A stretch of 50,158 nucleotides of DNA from Methanosarcinales archaeon (GTDB taxonomy: Archaea > Halobacteriota > Syntropharchaeia > Alkanophagales > Methanospirareceae): positions 1-50,158 of the forward strand of contig JAUWQN010000003.1 in NCBI GenBank assembly GCA_030611045.1. The letters run 5' to 3'. The position numbers and the translations under genes are program-made. Every line of letters begins with the position of its first letter. The first letter of the stretch is position 1. Shown piece after piece: positions 8,221 to 17,800 of this stretch. The notes under the pieces are model-generated. The model was not told the DNA's origin. It saw only the letters and a program-made list of their open reading frames with translations, and ran no database searches.

Positions 8221-9852
8221 TTAAAAGTGCATTCCTGTGTCTTCCTCTGGCATCTCTTCATATCCTGATACTAATATCTCCTCTGCTCTTCGCTGCACAA
8301 ACTTATCAAATCCTTCTTTTAAGTGCCCCATATTCACACCTATCTCCTCTATGTGCTTATATCGCTTAAGCAAATCCTCTACCTTCTTTCCCACGTCTAA
8401 TATCTCCGAAAAACCTTCTTTATCCCATACGTTCCTCAGCGCATCGTTGCTGATAGCACCTTTTTTCATCATCAGCATTGTCCGCTCCTCCAACGCCTTA
8501 TCTCTCGCATAACCAAATATCTGCGCGATGAACCGCCCGGTTATTGCATCCTCTCGCTTTATCCGCCCTATTTCTGTCTCAACGTACGTGTCACTATACA
8601 TGTAACGGACAATCTCTTCCACCAGATAGGTCCTCGCCTCTTCTTCTCCCCCTTTCTCCTTTATCAGGTAGCGGTCGAGCGGGATTTTTTTTGCGTAAAT
8701 CCGTGCGATGGAATAAGCAGCTTCTCTCTCTGGCTTCGAGACCTCGATTATCTTGTCAAATCGCGACCTAAATGCGGAATCTATAAGATGCAGCCGGTTT
8801 GTTGCACCGATTACAGTGAGGTGTGGATGCAGGGCGTAAAAACCATCTAAAATATCCAGTAGTTGTCCCGTAACTCTTTCCGGTGCACCGGACGACCCTG
8901 TGTACATACCTCTTTCTTGCGCTAAAGCATCTATCTCATCAAAGAAGATTACACCATAATCGTTCTCTCCCTCCTCTAATTTATCGTTCGCAGCCTTGAA
9001 CACCATCCTTACATTCTTCTCTGACTCGCCAAGCCACATGCTGAACAGCTCTCCGGCACCCACCTTTACAAATTCACAGTTGGGTAATGTAGATGCTAAT
9101 GCTTTTGCGCACATTGTCTTCCCACATCCAGGCGGACCGTACATCAGTATCCGGCGGGAACTTTCGCCATATTTAGAGTAATCCTCAGGATTTACCATCG
9201 GAAGAATAATGCTCTCTATCAAGTCCTGTTTCACTTCCTTCAAGCCACCGATATTATTAAAACTCACTTCAGGGCTCTTTGTGACTTCATAGCGAGAGTA
9301 CTCCTTTGCCGTATAACTTTTCTTTATATCAAGCGTACCGGGAAGGAGTCCTACCTTCATCCCCTCTTTTACCGTTTCCTTTTCTTCATCCCGCAGCCTT
9401 TTATATATCCTACCACGACCTTTTCCAGTGGATACTTCAACTATCCAGCCATCACCATCATCTTCCTTTCTCAGCTCCTCTACCTCTCCAACCTCTAAAT
9501 CAACCATCCGGTCATATATGTTGGTGATTCCTATGGTAAACCCACTGGGGTTATTCCTATCCGGGATGCGTCCTATGAACACGTACTTTCCCTCTTGTAG
9601 CTCCTCTATCTCCTTCTCAGTAAGCGTCCCGTAAGGTAAAGATTTTAATGCCCCGTTTAAATTCACGATGGCACCGTCGTTAAGTTTCTCAACCACGAAT
9701 CCGCAGTCTAATGGTGGTGCCCTTGATTTTGAAACAAGCTTCTCTAAATCCTCTTTATATGCTTCTGTCTCCTCGTATTTCCTTCTTAACCTTCGATAAT
9801 CGCTCTCTAACCGCTCATACTCGTATCTTGGAATATAATCCTCTTGTTCCAT
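8221..9852 (-). CDS. ARC/Mpa-type proteasome-associated AAA ATPase
   Basis: This 543-residue unfoldase has the domain order of actinobacterial ARC/Mpa. An N-terminal coiled coil (residues about 10-44, YERLESDYRRLRRKYEE) is followed by two tandem OB folds (about 50-115 and 117-180) and then one AAA module. Walker A is GPPGCGKT (239-246), the pore loop SMWLGES (271-277), Walker B FFDEID (303-308), sensor 1 GATNR (349-353) and an arginine-finger region FRSRFD (361-366). PAN and bacterial FtsH-type ATPases have one OB or none, so the double OB is diagnostic. In Mpa the coiled coils bind Pup. The C-terminus is TGMHF; the HbYX-type ending (Mpa ends QYL) is degraded, with His where Tyr should be. 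It is the first gene of the operon, with a TATA-like promoter upstream. No 20S subunits are nearby. Confidence 0.88.
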   Translation of the reverse strand: MEQEDYIPRYEYERLESDYRRLRRKYEETEAYKEDLEKLVSKSRAPPLDCGFVVEKLNDGAIVNLNGALKSLPYGTLTEKEIEELQEGKYVFIGRIPDRNNPSGFTIGITNIYDRMVDLEVGEVEELRKEDDGDGWIVEVSTGKGRGRIYKRLRDEEKETVKEGMKVGLLPGTLDIKKSYTAKEYSRYEVTKSPEVSFNNIGGLKEVKQDLIESIILPMVNPEDYSKYGESSRRILMYGPPGCGKTMCAKALASTLPNCEFVKVGAGELFSMWLGESEKNVRMVFKAANDKLEEGENDYGVIFFDEIDALAQERGMYTGSSGAPERVTGQLLDILDGFYALHPHLTVIGATNRLHLIDSAFRSRFDKIIEVSKPEREAAYSIARIYAKKIPLDRYLIKEKGGEEEARTYLVEEIVRYMYSDTYVETEIGRIKREDAITGRFIAQIFGYARDKALEERTMLMMKKGAISNDALRNVWDKEGFSEILDVGKKVEDLLKRYKHIEEIGVNMGHLKEGFDKFVQRRAEEILVSGYEEMPEEDTGMHF

Positions 9853-9959
9853 ACTTATCTATTAAAGTGTATGTACTTGATTTTATAAAAATCCATTGCC
9901 TCTCCTCCATTTTTATATAATAATATTAAATATATATAGAGATATAAAGAGGATAGAGA
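9853..9959. promoter_or_regulatory. Divergent promoter region, pupylation-like operon / PhoU-type gene
   Basis: A 107-base AT-rich divergent spacer. For the minus-strand operon, a TATA-like TTTTATAAAA sits at about 9883-9892, 31-40 bases before the ATPase start, which suits a very short leader. For the plus-strand gene there is a run of TATA-like sequence (ATTTTTATATAATAATATT) at about 9909-9927, and GAGGATAGAGA as a possible ribosome site before ATG 9960. Boxes are read by eye. Confidence 0.5.
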
Positions 9960-10985
9960 ATGAAAGAGGAGAAGAGAAAAATACAACTCACCGGTGGTTC
10001 AACATTTACTATCTCGCTTCCTATAAAATGGGCACGAGAGGTGGGTGTAAGGCAGGGAGATGAGCTCTCGTTAATTCAACGTGGTGATAAATCACTCGTC
10101 TTAACCCCGTTGAAGGATAAAAAAGAGCAGATAAAATGCGCAGAACTCATTCTCTCGGAAAAAGAGAGCTTTGAGGGCAACTTCAGGTATCTTATCGCTC
10201 ATTACCTCGTTGGGTATGATGTTGTAAAGCTGTTATCGCCAGGCGGTTTTGAAGCTGAGGAGAGAAAGAGGATAAAGGCGGAAGTGAGGAAGCGGCTGAT
10301 AGGCATGGAGGTTGTTGGCGAATCGTCAAAGGAGATAGTGCTCAAAAGTTTCTTGAAATATGAGGACTTCACGCTCCAGGATGCGATACGGAGTATGTCC
10401 AAGATAATTTTATCAATGCACGAAGATACGATTTATGCACTTGAGAAAAGCGATCATAACCGTGCAAAGGATGTTATAGAGCGGGATAACGAGATAGATA
10501 GATTTTATTTGCTCATTGTTCGGCAGCTTAAGGCGGTGATAAGAGACCCAGAGCTTGCGAAGAAAATAGGGGAGAGCAGACAGCGAGATAGCCTGGGCTA
10601 CCGGATTATCGTGAAGAATATGGAGCGGATAGGTGATCATATCGAGAGCATAGCAAAGAATTCTATGATGATGAGCACACCGGTAGGGCTAAAAAGCATA
10701 AAAGAGCTCGGCACTCGCACGAGAACACTCTTTACCCAGACCTTAGCTTCCTTATCAAACAATGATATAGTAAAGGCGAATGAAGCGATAAGAGATGCAA
10801 ATGCGCTGGTTGATATGGTTGAAGAGATAGATGAGCGAATCTTAGCAGAGGAATGGAGTGTTACAGATAAGATACACGCTATTTCTATACTGGAGAGTTG
10901 GGGGCGAATAGCGAAGTATTGCGAGGATATAGCAGAGGTAACGATAAATCTTGGGATAGAGGGCGTAGAGGAATCAGAGTTTTAA
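9960..10985 (+). CDS. PhoU-family phosphate regulator with AbrB-type N-terminus
   Basis: A 341-residue protein. Residues 1-45 form a SpoVT/AbrB-like swapped-hairpin DNA-binding domain (IQLTGGSTFTISLPIKWAREVGVRQGDEL), and the rest is helical PhoU-like sequence with repeats carrying MHEDTIYALEKSDHNRAKDVIERDNEIDR and the RIGDHIESIAKN motif. This fusion is common in archaea, where it is annotated as a phosphate uptake regulator. It probably binds DNA as a dimer and senses phosphate transport status, with metal ions bound by the conserved E/D residues of the PhoU bundles. No pst transporter genes are adjacent, so its regulon lies elsewhere. It is transcribed away from the ATPase operon. Confidence 0.85.
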   Translation: MKEEKRKIQLTGGSTFTISLPIKWAREVGVRQGDELSLIQRGDKSLVLTPLKDKKEQIKCAELILSEKESFEGNFRYLIAHYLVGYDVVKLLSPGGFEAEERKRIKAEVRKRLIGMEVVGESSKEIVLKSFLKYEDFTLQDAIRSMSKIILSMHEDTIYALEKSDHNRAKDVIERDNEIDRFYLLIVRQLKAVIRDPELAKKIGESRQRDSLGYRIIVKNMERIGDHIESIAKNSMMMSTPVGLKSIKELGTRTRTLFTQTLASLSNNDIVKANEAIRDANALVDMVEEIDERILAEEWSVTDKIHAISILESWGRIAKYCEDIAEVTINLGIEGVEESEF

Positions 10986-11082
10986 GGACGAATCAAGATA
11001 ACGTTTAGGTAATTATGTATGACTGTAAGTATTTATTATTTAGATAGAAAGAAGAGGAGCTTGAGGTGCGTGCAGGAGATAG

Positions 11083-12420
11083 ATGTTAGGGAAGTTAAGC
11101 AGTTCGCTGAAGGAATCGATTCGGAAGATCGCAATGGCGAAGCGGATCGATAAGCATACGGTTGAGGAGTTAGTGCGCGACATACAGCGAGCTTTGATCC
11201 AGGCGGATGTTAAGATCTCATTGGTGAAGGAGCTTTCAGATCGCATACGAGCGCGGAGTTTAAAAGAGAAAGTGACGTTAAATCCGCGAGAACATGTGAT
11301 TAAGGTGGTCTACGAGGAGTTGATAAACATATTAGGGAAAGGTGTTGAAGTTCCTTTAGCGTCACAGAAGATAATGATGGTTGGGTTGCACGGTACGGGA
11401 AAGACCTCGTCGTGTGCGAAACTTGCGCGGTATTTCCAGAAGAAAGGCTTAAAACCCGCGGTTATCTGCGCTGATGTTTATAGGCCCGCAGCATCCGACC
11501 AGTTACGGCAATTGTGTGATAGCATCGACGTTCCCTTTTATGATGGTGCAAGTCTACCAGCAGGTAAGGGCGTGATGGATATAGTAAAAGCAGGCGTAGA
11601 AGGGTTTGAGAAGTACGATATTAAAATTATAGACACTGCAGGGCGGCATGCTCTGGAAGAAGAGATGATAGATGAGATACGTGATATAGAGAAGATGATA
11701 AGACCAGAGCAGCGGTTTCTTGTTCTGGATGCGAGCATAGGGCAGCAAGCATCGGTGCAAGCGCGCGCTTTTGATGATGCCGTTGGGATTACGGGCATTA
11801 TTATAACGAAGATGGACGGAACGGCTAAAGGTGGTGGAGCGCTTTCTGCGGTATCGGAGACGAATTCCGGCGTTGCATTTATCGGCACTGGTGAGAAGGT
11901 AGATGACATCGAGAAATTTGAAGCTGATCGGTTCATCTCCCGGTTGCTCGGGATGGGCGACATAAAGTCTCTGATAGAGATGGCCGAGGAGAGTTTAGAG
12001 GAGAAGGACGTGGATGCAGATATCTTGAAGGGTAAATTCACGTTAAATGATTTGTATAAGCAGTTAGAAGCGGTGAAGAAGATGGGGCCGTTTAAAAAGA
12101 TAATGCAAATGATGCCGTTAGGCGGATTTGGCGTTGATATTAATGACGAGATGTCTCAAATAACGGAGGATAAATTGGGGCAATTCAAGGTGATGATGGA
12201 TTCGATGACGGAGGAGGAGCTGAACGATCCAAAGATAATAGACGGCTCGCGGTTACGAAGAATAGCGCGTGGTTCGGGTACGAGAACTGCGGAAGTGAGC
12301 GCGCTGCTAAAATATCACCGGCTGATGCAGAAGATGATGAAACAGTTGGGTACTGGACGTGGGAAGATGCCGATGATGAAGGGGATGCAAATCGGTAAGA
12401 TGATGAAGATGATGAAATAA
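11083..12420 (+). CDS. srp54: Signal recognition particle subunit SRP54
   Basis: A 445-residue SRP GTPase that binds signal peptides and 7S RNA and docks ribosomes to FtsY at the membrane. An N-terminal four-helix domain (about 1-90) precedes the G domain with GLHGTGKTSS (101-110), DVYRPAASDQLRQL, DTAGRH and the TKMDG base-specificity motif. The methionine-rich M domain follows (about 310-445), containing GSGTRTAEVSALLKYH and a terminal MMKGMQIGKMMKMMK. The length is typical. It starts at ATG 11083 with GGAGATAG just upstream. The stop codon overlaps a dispersed repeat unit that begins TAAGGGGCCAGACC. Confidence 0.97.
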   Translation: MLGKLSSSLKESIRKIAMAKRIDKHTVEELVRDIQRALIQADVKISLVKELSDRIRARSLKEKVTLNPREHVIKVVYEELINILGKGVEVPLASQKIMMVGLHGTGKTSSCAKLARYFQKKGLKPAVICADVYRPAASDQLRQLCDSIDVPFYDGASLPAGKGVMDIVKAGVEGFEKYDIKIIDTAGRHALEEEMIDEIRDIEKMIRPEQRFLVLDASIGQQASVQARAFDDAVGITGIIITKMDGTAKGGGALSAVSETNSGVAFIGTGEKVDDIEKFEADRFISRLLGMGDIKSLIEMAEESLEEKDVDADILKGKFTLNDLYKQLEAVKKMGPFKKIMQMMPLGGFGVDINDEMSQITEDKLGQFKVMMDSMTEEELNDPKIIDGSRLRRIARGSGTRTAEVSALLKYHRLMQKMMKQLGTGRGKMPMMKGMQIGKMMKMMK

Positions 12421-12467
12421 GGGGCCAGACCCCCCCTTATCAACCCTCCCAACCCAAAAAGAAAAGT
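12418..12467 (+). repeat. Dispersed repeat, copy 1 (GGGGCCAGACC ... TTATCAACCCTCCC)
   Basis: TAAGGGGCCAGACC at 12418-12431 is identical to sequence at 48444-48457 and 49121-49134. The second block, CTTATCAACCCTCCC at 12436-12450, recurs at 48496-48510, followed in both by a CCAAAAAG tail. Here the two blocks are only 4 bases apart, while the copy at 48444 has a 38-base insert containing a hairpin. The unit sits at the end of a gene, so it may act in termination. Confidence 0.7.
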
Positions 12468-12515
12468 TTTTGAAATACCACAATTTTTCAATCTGCACTT
12501 TGCATTTTGCAATTA

Positions 12516-13502
12516 CTACACTACCGTCACGTCACCCACTGTTATCCCTTTCTCTTTTGGCACGACTTCACCCACGATTTTGCCCTTTGTTATACGAAGT
12601 GCTTCCTGCTCCTCGCTCTCTGGAATGACCACTGCGAAACCCATCCCCATATTGAACGTCTTATACATCTCTTCGTCAGTGATGTTCCCTTTCTCCTGAA
12701 GGAACGTGAATATCTCATTTGGCGCGAGCGGATTGTTGATATCAAAGCCGAAGTCGGTGATTCTTCCCAGCTTTAAAAACCCGCTGCCGGTGATATGCGC
12801 CAAGCCGTGTACTTCACAACGCTTCAAAATCTCTAAAACCTCCGTATAAATCCTCGTTGGCGTGAGTAGCTCTTCACCTATGCTTCTCTCCGAAGTGAAA
12901 GGTGTGTTATAATCCAATCCCGCATCTTCTATTACTTTACGCGCCAGTGTTAACCCATTGCTGTGTACTCCTGAACTCTTCATGCCCAGAACCAGGTCAC
13001 CGGCCTCTATCTTTTCGCCTCGTATCACTTTATCCTTACTCACGTAGCCGACACAAGTTCCAGAGAGGTCTAAATCGTTTACTACCTCTGGCAGTATCGC
13101 CGTTTCACCGCTCACTATATTCATATCAGCAATCTCCGCACCTGCTTCCAAGCCCTTGCCCACCTCCGCAGCAATCCGCTCGTCAGGCTTCTCCATTGCG
13201 AGATAATCAACAAAAGCAAGCGGGGTTGCACCCACGCAGTAAATATCGTTCACGTTCATCGCAATGCAGTCTATACCGATGGTATCCCATTTGTCGAGCT
13301 TTGCGGCGATGAGCACTTTCGAGCCAACGCCATCGGTGGAGATCGCGAGTAGATGCTGTGGATCAAACGGGAGTTCGAAGAGCCCACAAAAACCTCGTAA
13401 ATCCTTCTGCCGCTTTATCACGCCCGAAATCGCTTTTACCACACCATGTTCCTTTTTTATGTCCACGCCCGCCTTTGCGTATGTCCAGTGCATAGATGGC
13501 AT
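12516..13502 (-). CDS. purM: Phosphoribosylformylglycinamidine cyclo-ligase
   Basis: AIR synthetase, fifth step of purine synthesis, closing the imidazole ring of FGAM with ATP. It shows the family opening TYAKAGVDIKKEH, the ATP/substrate loop LLAISTDGVGSK, GIDCIAMNVNDI, and the late GVHSNGLTLARK and HITGSGF motifs. The frame is open from TTG 13553, but the family starts a few residues before TYAxAGVD, so ATG 13502 (MPSMHWTY) giving 328 residues, or ATG 13493, is preferred. It is not in an operon with other pur genes; PurS lies at 44.5 kb and GMP synthetase at 39 kb. Confidence 0.95.
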   Translation of the reverse strand: MPSMHWTYAKAGVDIKKEHGVVKAISGVIKRQKDLRGFCGLFELPFDPQHLLAISTDGVGSKVLIAAKLDKWDTIGIDCIAMNVNDIYCVGATPLAFVDYLAMEKPDERIAAEVGKGLEAGAEIADMNIVSGETAILPEVVNDLDLSGTCVGYVSKDKVIRGEKIEAGDLVLGMKSSGVHSNGLTLARKVIEDAGLDYNTPFTSERSIGEELLTPTRIYTEVLEILKRCEVHGLAHITGSGFLKLGRITDFGFDINNPLAPNEIFTFLQEKGNITDEEMYKTFNMGMGFAVVIPESEEQEALRITKGKIVGEVVPKEKGITVGDVTVV

Positions 13503-13575
13503 ATAAGAGCTAAATGGTTCTAATAAGTTAAAGGTTGTGTTAATCCAAATCAACGCGATTCTTCAGGTATGAAAT

Positions 13576-14727
13576 CTATCTCACACATGCTTTTATACGC
13601 TCGACATTCTTCATCGCATCAGCAAATGCACTCGCTCTACTCTCGCCAACGCCTATCGCGGTGGCTATAGGCTCTCCTGGCTTCACTATTCTGCCTTTTT
13701 CCGGAATATCAACGATTCCTGCTCTATCTCGGGATAAATCCGGATTTTTCATCACCACTCCTTCTTGCTTTGCAAATACAATCGCCTTTACCGCATACCG
13801 TTTCGCCGCTACTGGCTCTGGCAACTCCCCTCTAACCGCTTTCACGTGCGCATCAATTAAATTTAAACCTGTAGAACGCTCCACTGTGTCCAAGCTGCCT
13901 TGCAGCCGTGCATTCACTTCTATCACGACCGGGCCGTCGTCAGTAATAACAAAATCAACGCCGTTCGAGCCTAACAAACCTAATTCACTTGTTAATTCCT
14001 CTGCAAGCGCGCACACACGATCAGAAAATTTGGTGACAAACGGGGAGATGTTCCCGCAATAAACAAAAGGTCCGGGTGCAGAAAGGGAATCCATGCCTAA
14101 CAACTGTTCATTCAGACAGACCGTCATTGCCGCTCTTTTTGTAGAAATTGTAGATACAGAAGCATGTTTCCCTTTTATATATTCCTGATACAAGAACTCC
14201 GGTAGTTGTGTAGCCCAGCGAATCAACTCCGTTTCGTTGTGGCAAAAGAAATTGGCGGTTCCTCCACCGCCAAAAGCGGGCTTCGCTACCACGGGATAAT
14301 GGAGCGGTATGCGCTCTCCCTCGGCTATCATTTCTGCTAACGCTCTACCGGTATAGGTGAGTGGATGCGGGATACCTAAATCGTCTAATTGCGATGACAG
14401 CCACGCTTTATTCGATATTTCTTTCGTCTTCTCCGGTGCGTTCCCTAATATCTTTCTCCTGTCTTCTGCGGTTAAAAAATCGAAATCAGCGCTCTCGAAC
14501 CCTGACCCGATAATCAGACCGTCTACCTTATCTATCTCGTTTTTAAGGGTTTTGAGTTCAGCGTGAAGCTGAAGCGGGTCTAATGGATAATATTCGCGGG
14601 CACATCGTTTCGTATCAAGATCGCCAAATGCGTCAGCGGCATACATCTCGTAACCTGCTCTACTGCCCGAACATACTATATGCCTGACGGAATATCCTAT
14701 TGCCAATATTTTGTGTATCTCGTGCAT
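13576..14727 (-). CDS. ATP-grasp carboxylate-amine ligase, COG2232-like
   Basis: A 383-residue ATP-grasp enzyme. The N-terminal preATP-grasp fold (KILAIGYSVRHIVCSGSRAGYEMYAAD) is followed by the ATP-binding lysine region PVVAKPAFGGGGTANF, FLYQEYIKGKHASVS, and the metal-binding end VDFVITDDGPVVIEVNARLQGSL, in which E and N bind magnesium. Such proteins join a carboxylate to an amine through an acylphosphate. The family is common in methanogens and relatives, where some related enzymes make cofactors, but the substrate cannot be told here. It lies between PurM (same strand, 73-base gap) and the divergent IleRS. Confidence 0.8.
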   Translation of the reverse strand: MHEIHKILAIGYSVRHIVCSGSRAGYEMYAADAFGDLDTKRCAREYYPLDPLQLHAELKTLKNEIDKVDGLIIGSGFESADFDFLTAEDRRKILGNAPEKTKEISNKAWLSSQLDDLGIPHPLTYTGRALAEMIAEGERIPLHYPVVAKPAFGGGGTANFFCHNETELIRWATQLPEFLYQEYIKGKHASVSTISTKRAAMTVCLNEQLLGMDSLSAPGPFVYCGNISPFVTKFSDRVCALAEELTSELGLLGSNGVDFVITDDGPVVIEVNARLQGSLDTVERSTGLNLIDAHVKAVRGELPEPVAAKRYAVKAIVFAKQEGVVMKNPDLSRDRAGIVDIPEKGRIVKPGEPIATAIGVGESRASAFADAMKNVERIKACVR

Positions 14728-14882
14728 TGTGGTGTGCCCTCTCTTTTTGTTTGTGTGTGGTCAAAAGAATAAGTGAGAACATAAGTAAAAAACAAAGGCT
14801 ATTTAGAGGGATATAAACATTATATCTTCGTACCACGTAACATAGACGGTCCAATCGATAGATAAATGGATGGTGATAGGGT

Positions 14883-17800
14883 ATGCTGTATTTCAAAAGA
14901 GAAACGCAAAAAGCAGATTTTGCAAAGCTGGAAGAAGAGATATTAGAGCTATGGGATAGAGAAAAGACTTTTGAGCGCAGCGTAGACCAGAGAGATGGCT
15001 GTGACAAGTTCGTCTTCGTCGAAGGGCCGCCAACTGCAAATGGGCTACCTCATCCCGGGCATATTCTTACACGGGTTGTAAAAGACCTCGTGCTGAGATA
15101 CAAAACGATGCGGGGCTTCTATGTGCGAAGAAAAGCTGGCTGGGACACACACGGTCTGCCGGTGGAGATAGAAGTGGAGAAGGATCTGGGGATCAGTAGC
15201 AAGCAGGAGATAGAGAAATACGGGATAGAGAAATTCAATCAGAAATGTAAAGACTCGGTTTTCAGATATGAGAAAGAATGGGTGAATGCCACTAAGCGTG
15301 TGGGATTCTGGATAGATATGGACGACCCGTACATTACGTTTAAGAACGATTATATCGAATCGGTTTGGTGGTCGTTAAAAGAGATCTGGAACAGGGGCTT
15401 ACTTTATAAAGGTCATAAAGTTGTTCCTTTTTGCCCTCGATGTGAAACCACGCTGAGCAGCCATGAAGTCGCACAGGGTTATCAAGATGTGGAAGACCCT
15501 TCGATATATGTGAAGTTCAAAGTGAAGCAAGAGAATGATGAGTCGGAACCGCTCTACTTGTTAGCCTGGACAACGACGCCCTGGACTCTACTGGGCAATA
15601 TCGCACTCGCGGTTCATCCGTCGCACACCTATGTAAAGGTACGAGTTAGCGTAAAGGATGAAGACAGAGTTAAAGAAAATGTTCTAATCCTTGCTGAAGC
15701 GCGTTTGGACGTTTTAGAAGGCGAATACGAAATAATAGAACGATTTAAAGGCAAAGATCTGGAGGATTTGAAGTATGAACCGCTCTTTGACTTTGCAAAG
15801 ATAGAGGGTGGTGAAGCGCATAAAGTAATCACCGCGGATTTCGTCACTCTCGACGAGGGCACGGGCATCGTTCATACCGCACCCGCATTTGGAGAAGTGG
15901 ATTACGAGGTATGCAGGGAGAAGAAGCTGGGGTTTTCACAGCCCGTGAGTATAGACGGGCATTTCACAGATGAGGTCCCGCCACTGGAAGGCATGTTCGT
16001 GAAGGACGCTGATAGGCTTATAATAGACATGCTGACGCAGCGTGGCATCTTATACAAAGAAGAAAGGTATTTACACTCGTATCCGTTCTGCTGGCGCTGC
16101 GGTTCGCCTCTTTTGTATTACGCACGGGAATCGTGGTTCATCGCAATGAAATCGCTCCGTGATAATTTGCTTGCTAATAATGAACAAATAAACTGGTACC
16201 CGGAATATTTGAAATACGGCAGATTTGGTAACTTCCTGGAGGATATTGAAGATTGGGCGCTTAGCAGAGAGCGATTCTGGGGCACTCCGTTGAATATATG
16301 GTTATGCAACGATTGTGGGCAGGGACATTGCGTGGGTAGTATAAAGGAATTACAGGAAAAGGCGAAGAACTCTGTTCCCAGCGATATTGACCTGCACAGA
16401 CCTTATATTGACGACGTGGTGCTGGAGTGCGATTCCTGCAGCGGAGATATGCAGCGTGTAAAGGACGTGATCGACTGCTGGTACGATTCGGGCTCTGCGC
16501 CGTTTGCACAATGGCACTACCCATTTGAGGTGGAGGAGTTCAGGCAGAACTTCCCCGCTCATTTTATCACCGAAGCGATAGACCAGACGCGGGGATGGTT
16601 CTATTCTCTTCTTGGTGTTTCAACTGCGATCTTTGATGCACCACCATATCTCAACGTGCTTTCGCTCGGTCATATACTGGATGAGAAAGGCGTGAAGATG
16701 AGTAAGAGCAAGGGAAACGTAGTTGACATGAATACTCTATTTGATACTGAAGCAGCAGATGCATTGCGATGGTATCTCTTTACCGCAGGTCCTTTAACAG
16801 ATGACATACGGTTCTCAGCGCAGGCGATACGGGAGAAGCAGAAGAAGTTCTTGAATACACTCTGGAACTCTTATTTCTTCTTCGTTACTTACGCCACCAT
16901 AGACCAGTTCAGTCCGAACGAGAAGAGCATCCCCGTAGAGCAGCGGAATGCAATAGATCGGTGGCTTATATCGCGGTTGAACACACTCACGAAGGACGTA
17001 ATTGATGCCCTTGAACGGTTCGAACTTCATGTTGCATCGCGGAAAATAGAAGAGTTCACCATTAACGACTTGAGCAACTGGTATATACGGCGGTCAAGGA
17101 GGCGGTTCTGGATTGTCGAGGAGAACTTTGATAAGGATTGTGCATATTTAACGCTGTACGAGGTTCTTGTTTCTCTCTGCAAACTACTCGCTCCTTTTGT
17201 GCCTTTCGTTACAGAACACATCTATCAGAATCTTGTGCGGGGTGTATTAGAAGACGAGCGTGATAGTGTGCATCTTTGCGACTATCCTTCTCCTGATGAA
17301 TCGCTTATAGCGGTTGAATTAGAGGGCTCGATGGAGCTGATTTCCAAATTGGTAGATGCTGGTAGACGGGCGAGGTCAGATGCAGGGATAAAGATACGGC
17401 AGCCACTAAAAGAAGTTGTCGTTACGTGTGGTAAGGACAAGCGAGAGAAAGCGGAACGTATGGCAGGGATATTGAAGGACGAGGTGAACGTGAAGGAAGT
17501 GAAATTTGGAGATGCGTCTGAGGGTATTGCAGATTTGCTCGAGGGAGAGCTTGCTAATTATAAGCGTGCGGAAGTGGATGAAGAGACCTGCTTGTTTTTG
17601 GACTGTTGCCCGAGCAAGACTCTTATAGAAGAAGGGTTGGTGAGAGACATTGTGAGAAGGACACAAGGTATGAGAAAGGACCTTGACCTGGAATATACCG
17701 AGAAGATAGAGATTATGTACGCATGTGACGAGGAGGTAAAAGAAGCGATACAGAACTTCTCGGATTATATCTGTAATGAGACGCTTGCCGTCAGTATAGA

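Noticed and set aside
13576-14727. PylC (pyrrolysine biosynthesis ligase)
   Set aside because: It is an ATP-grasp enzyme of similar size, but no pylB, pylD or pylS is nearby and the N-terminal sequence fits the COG2232 group better.
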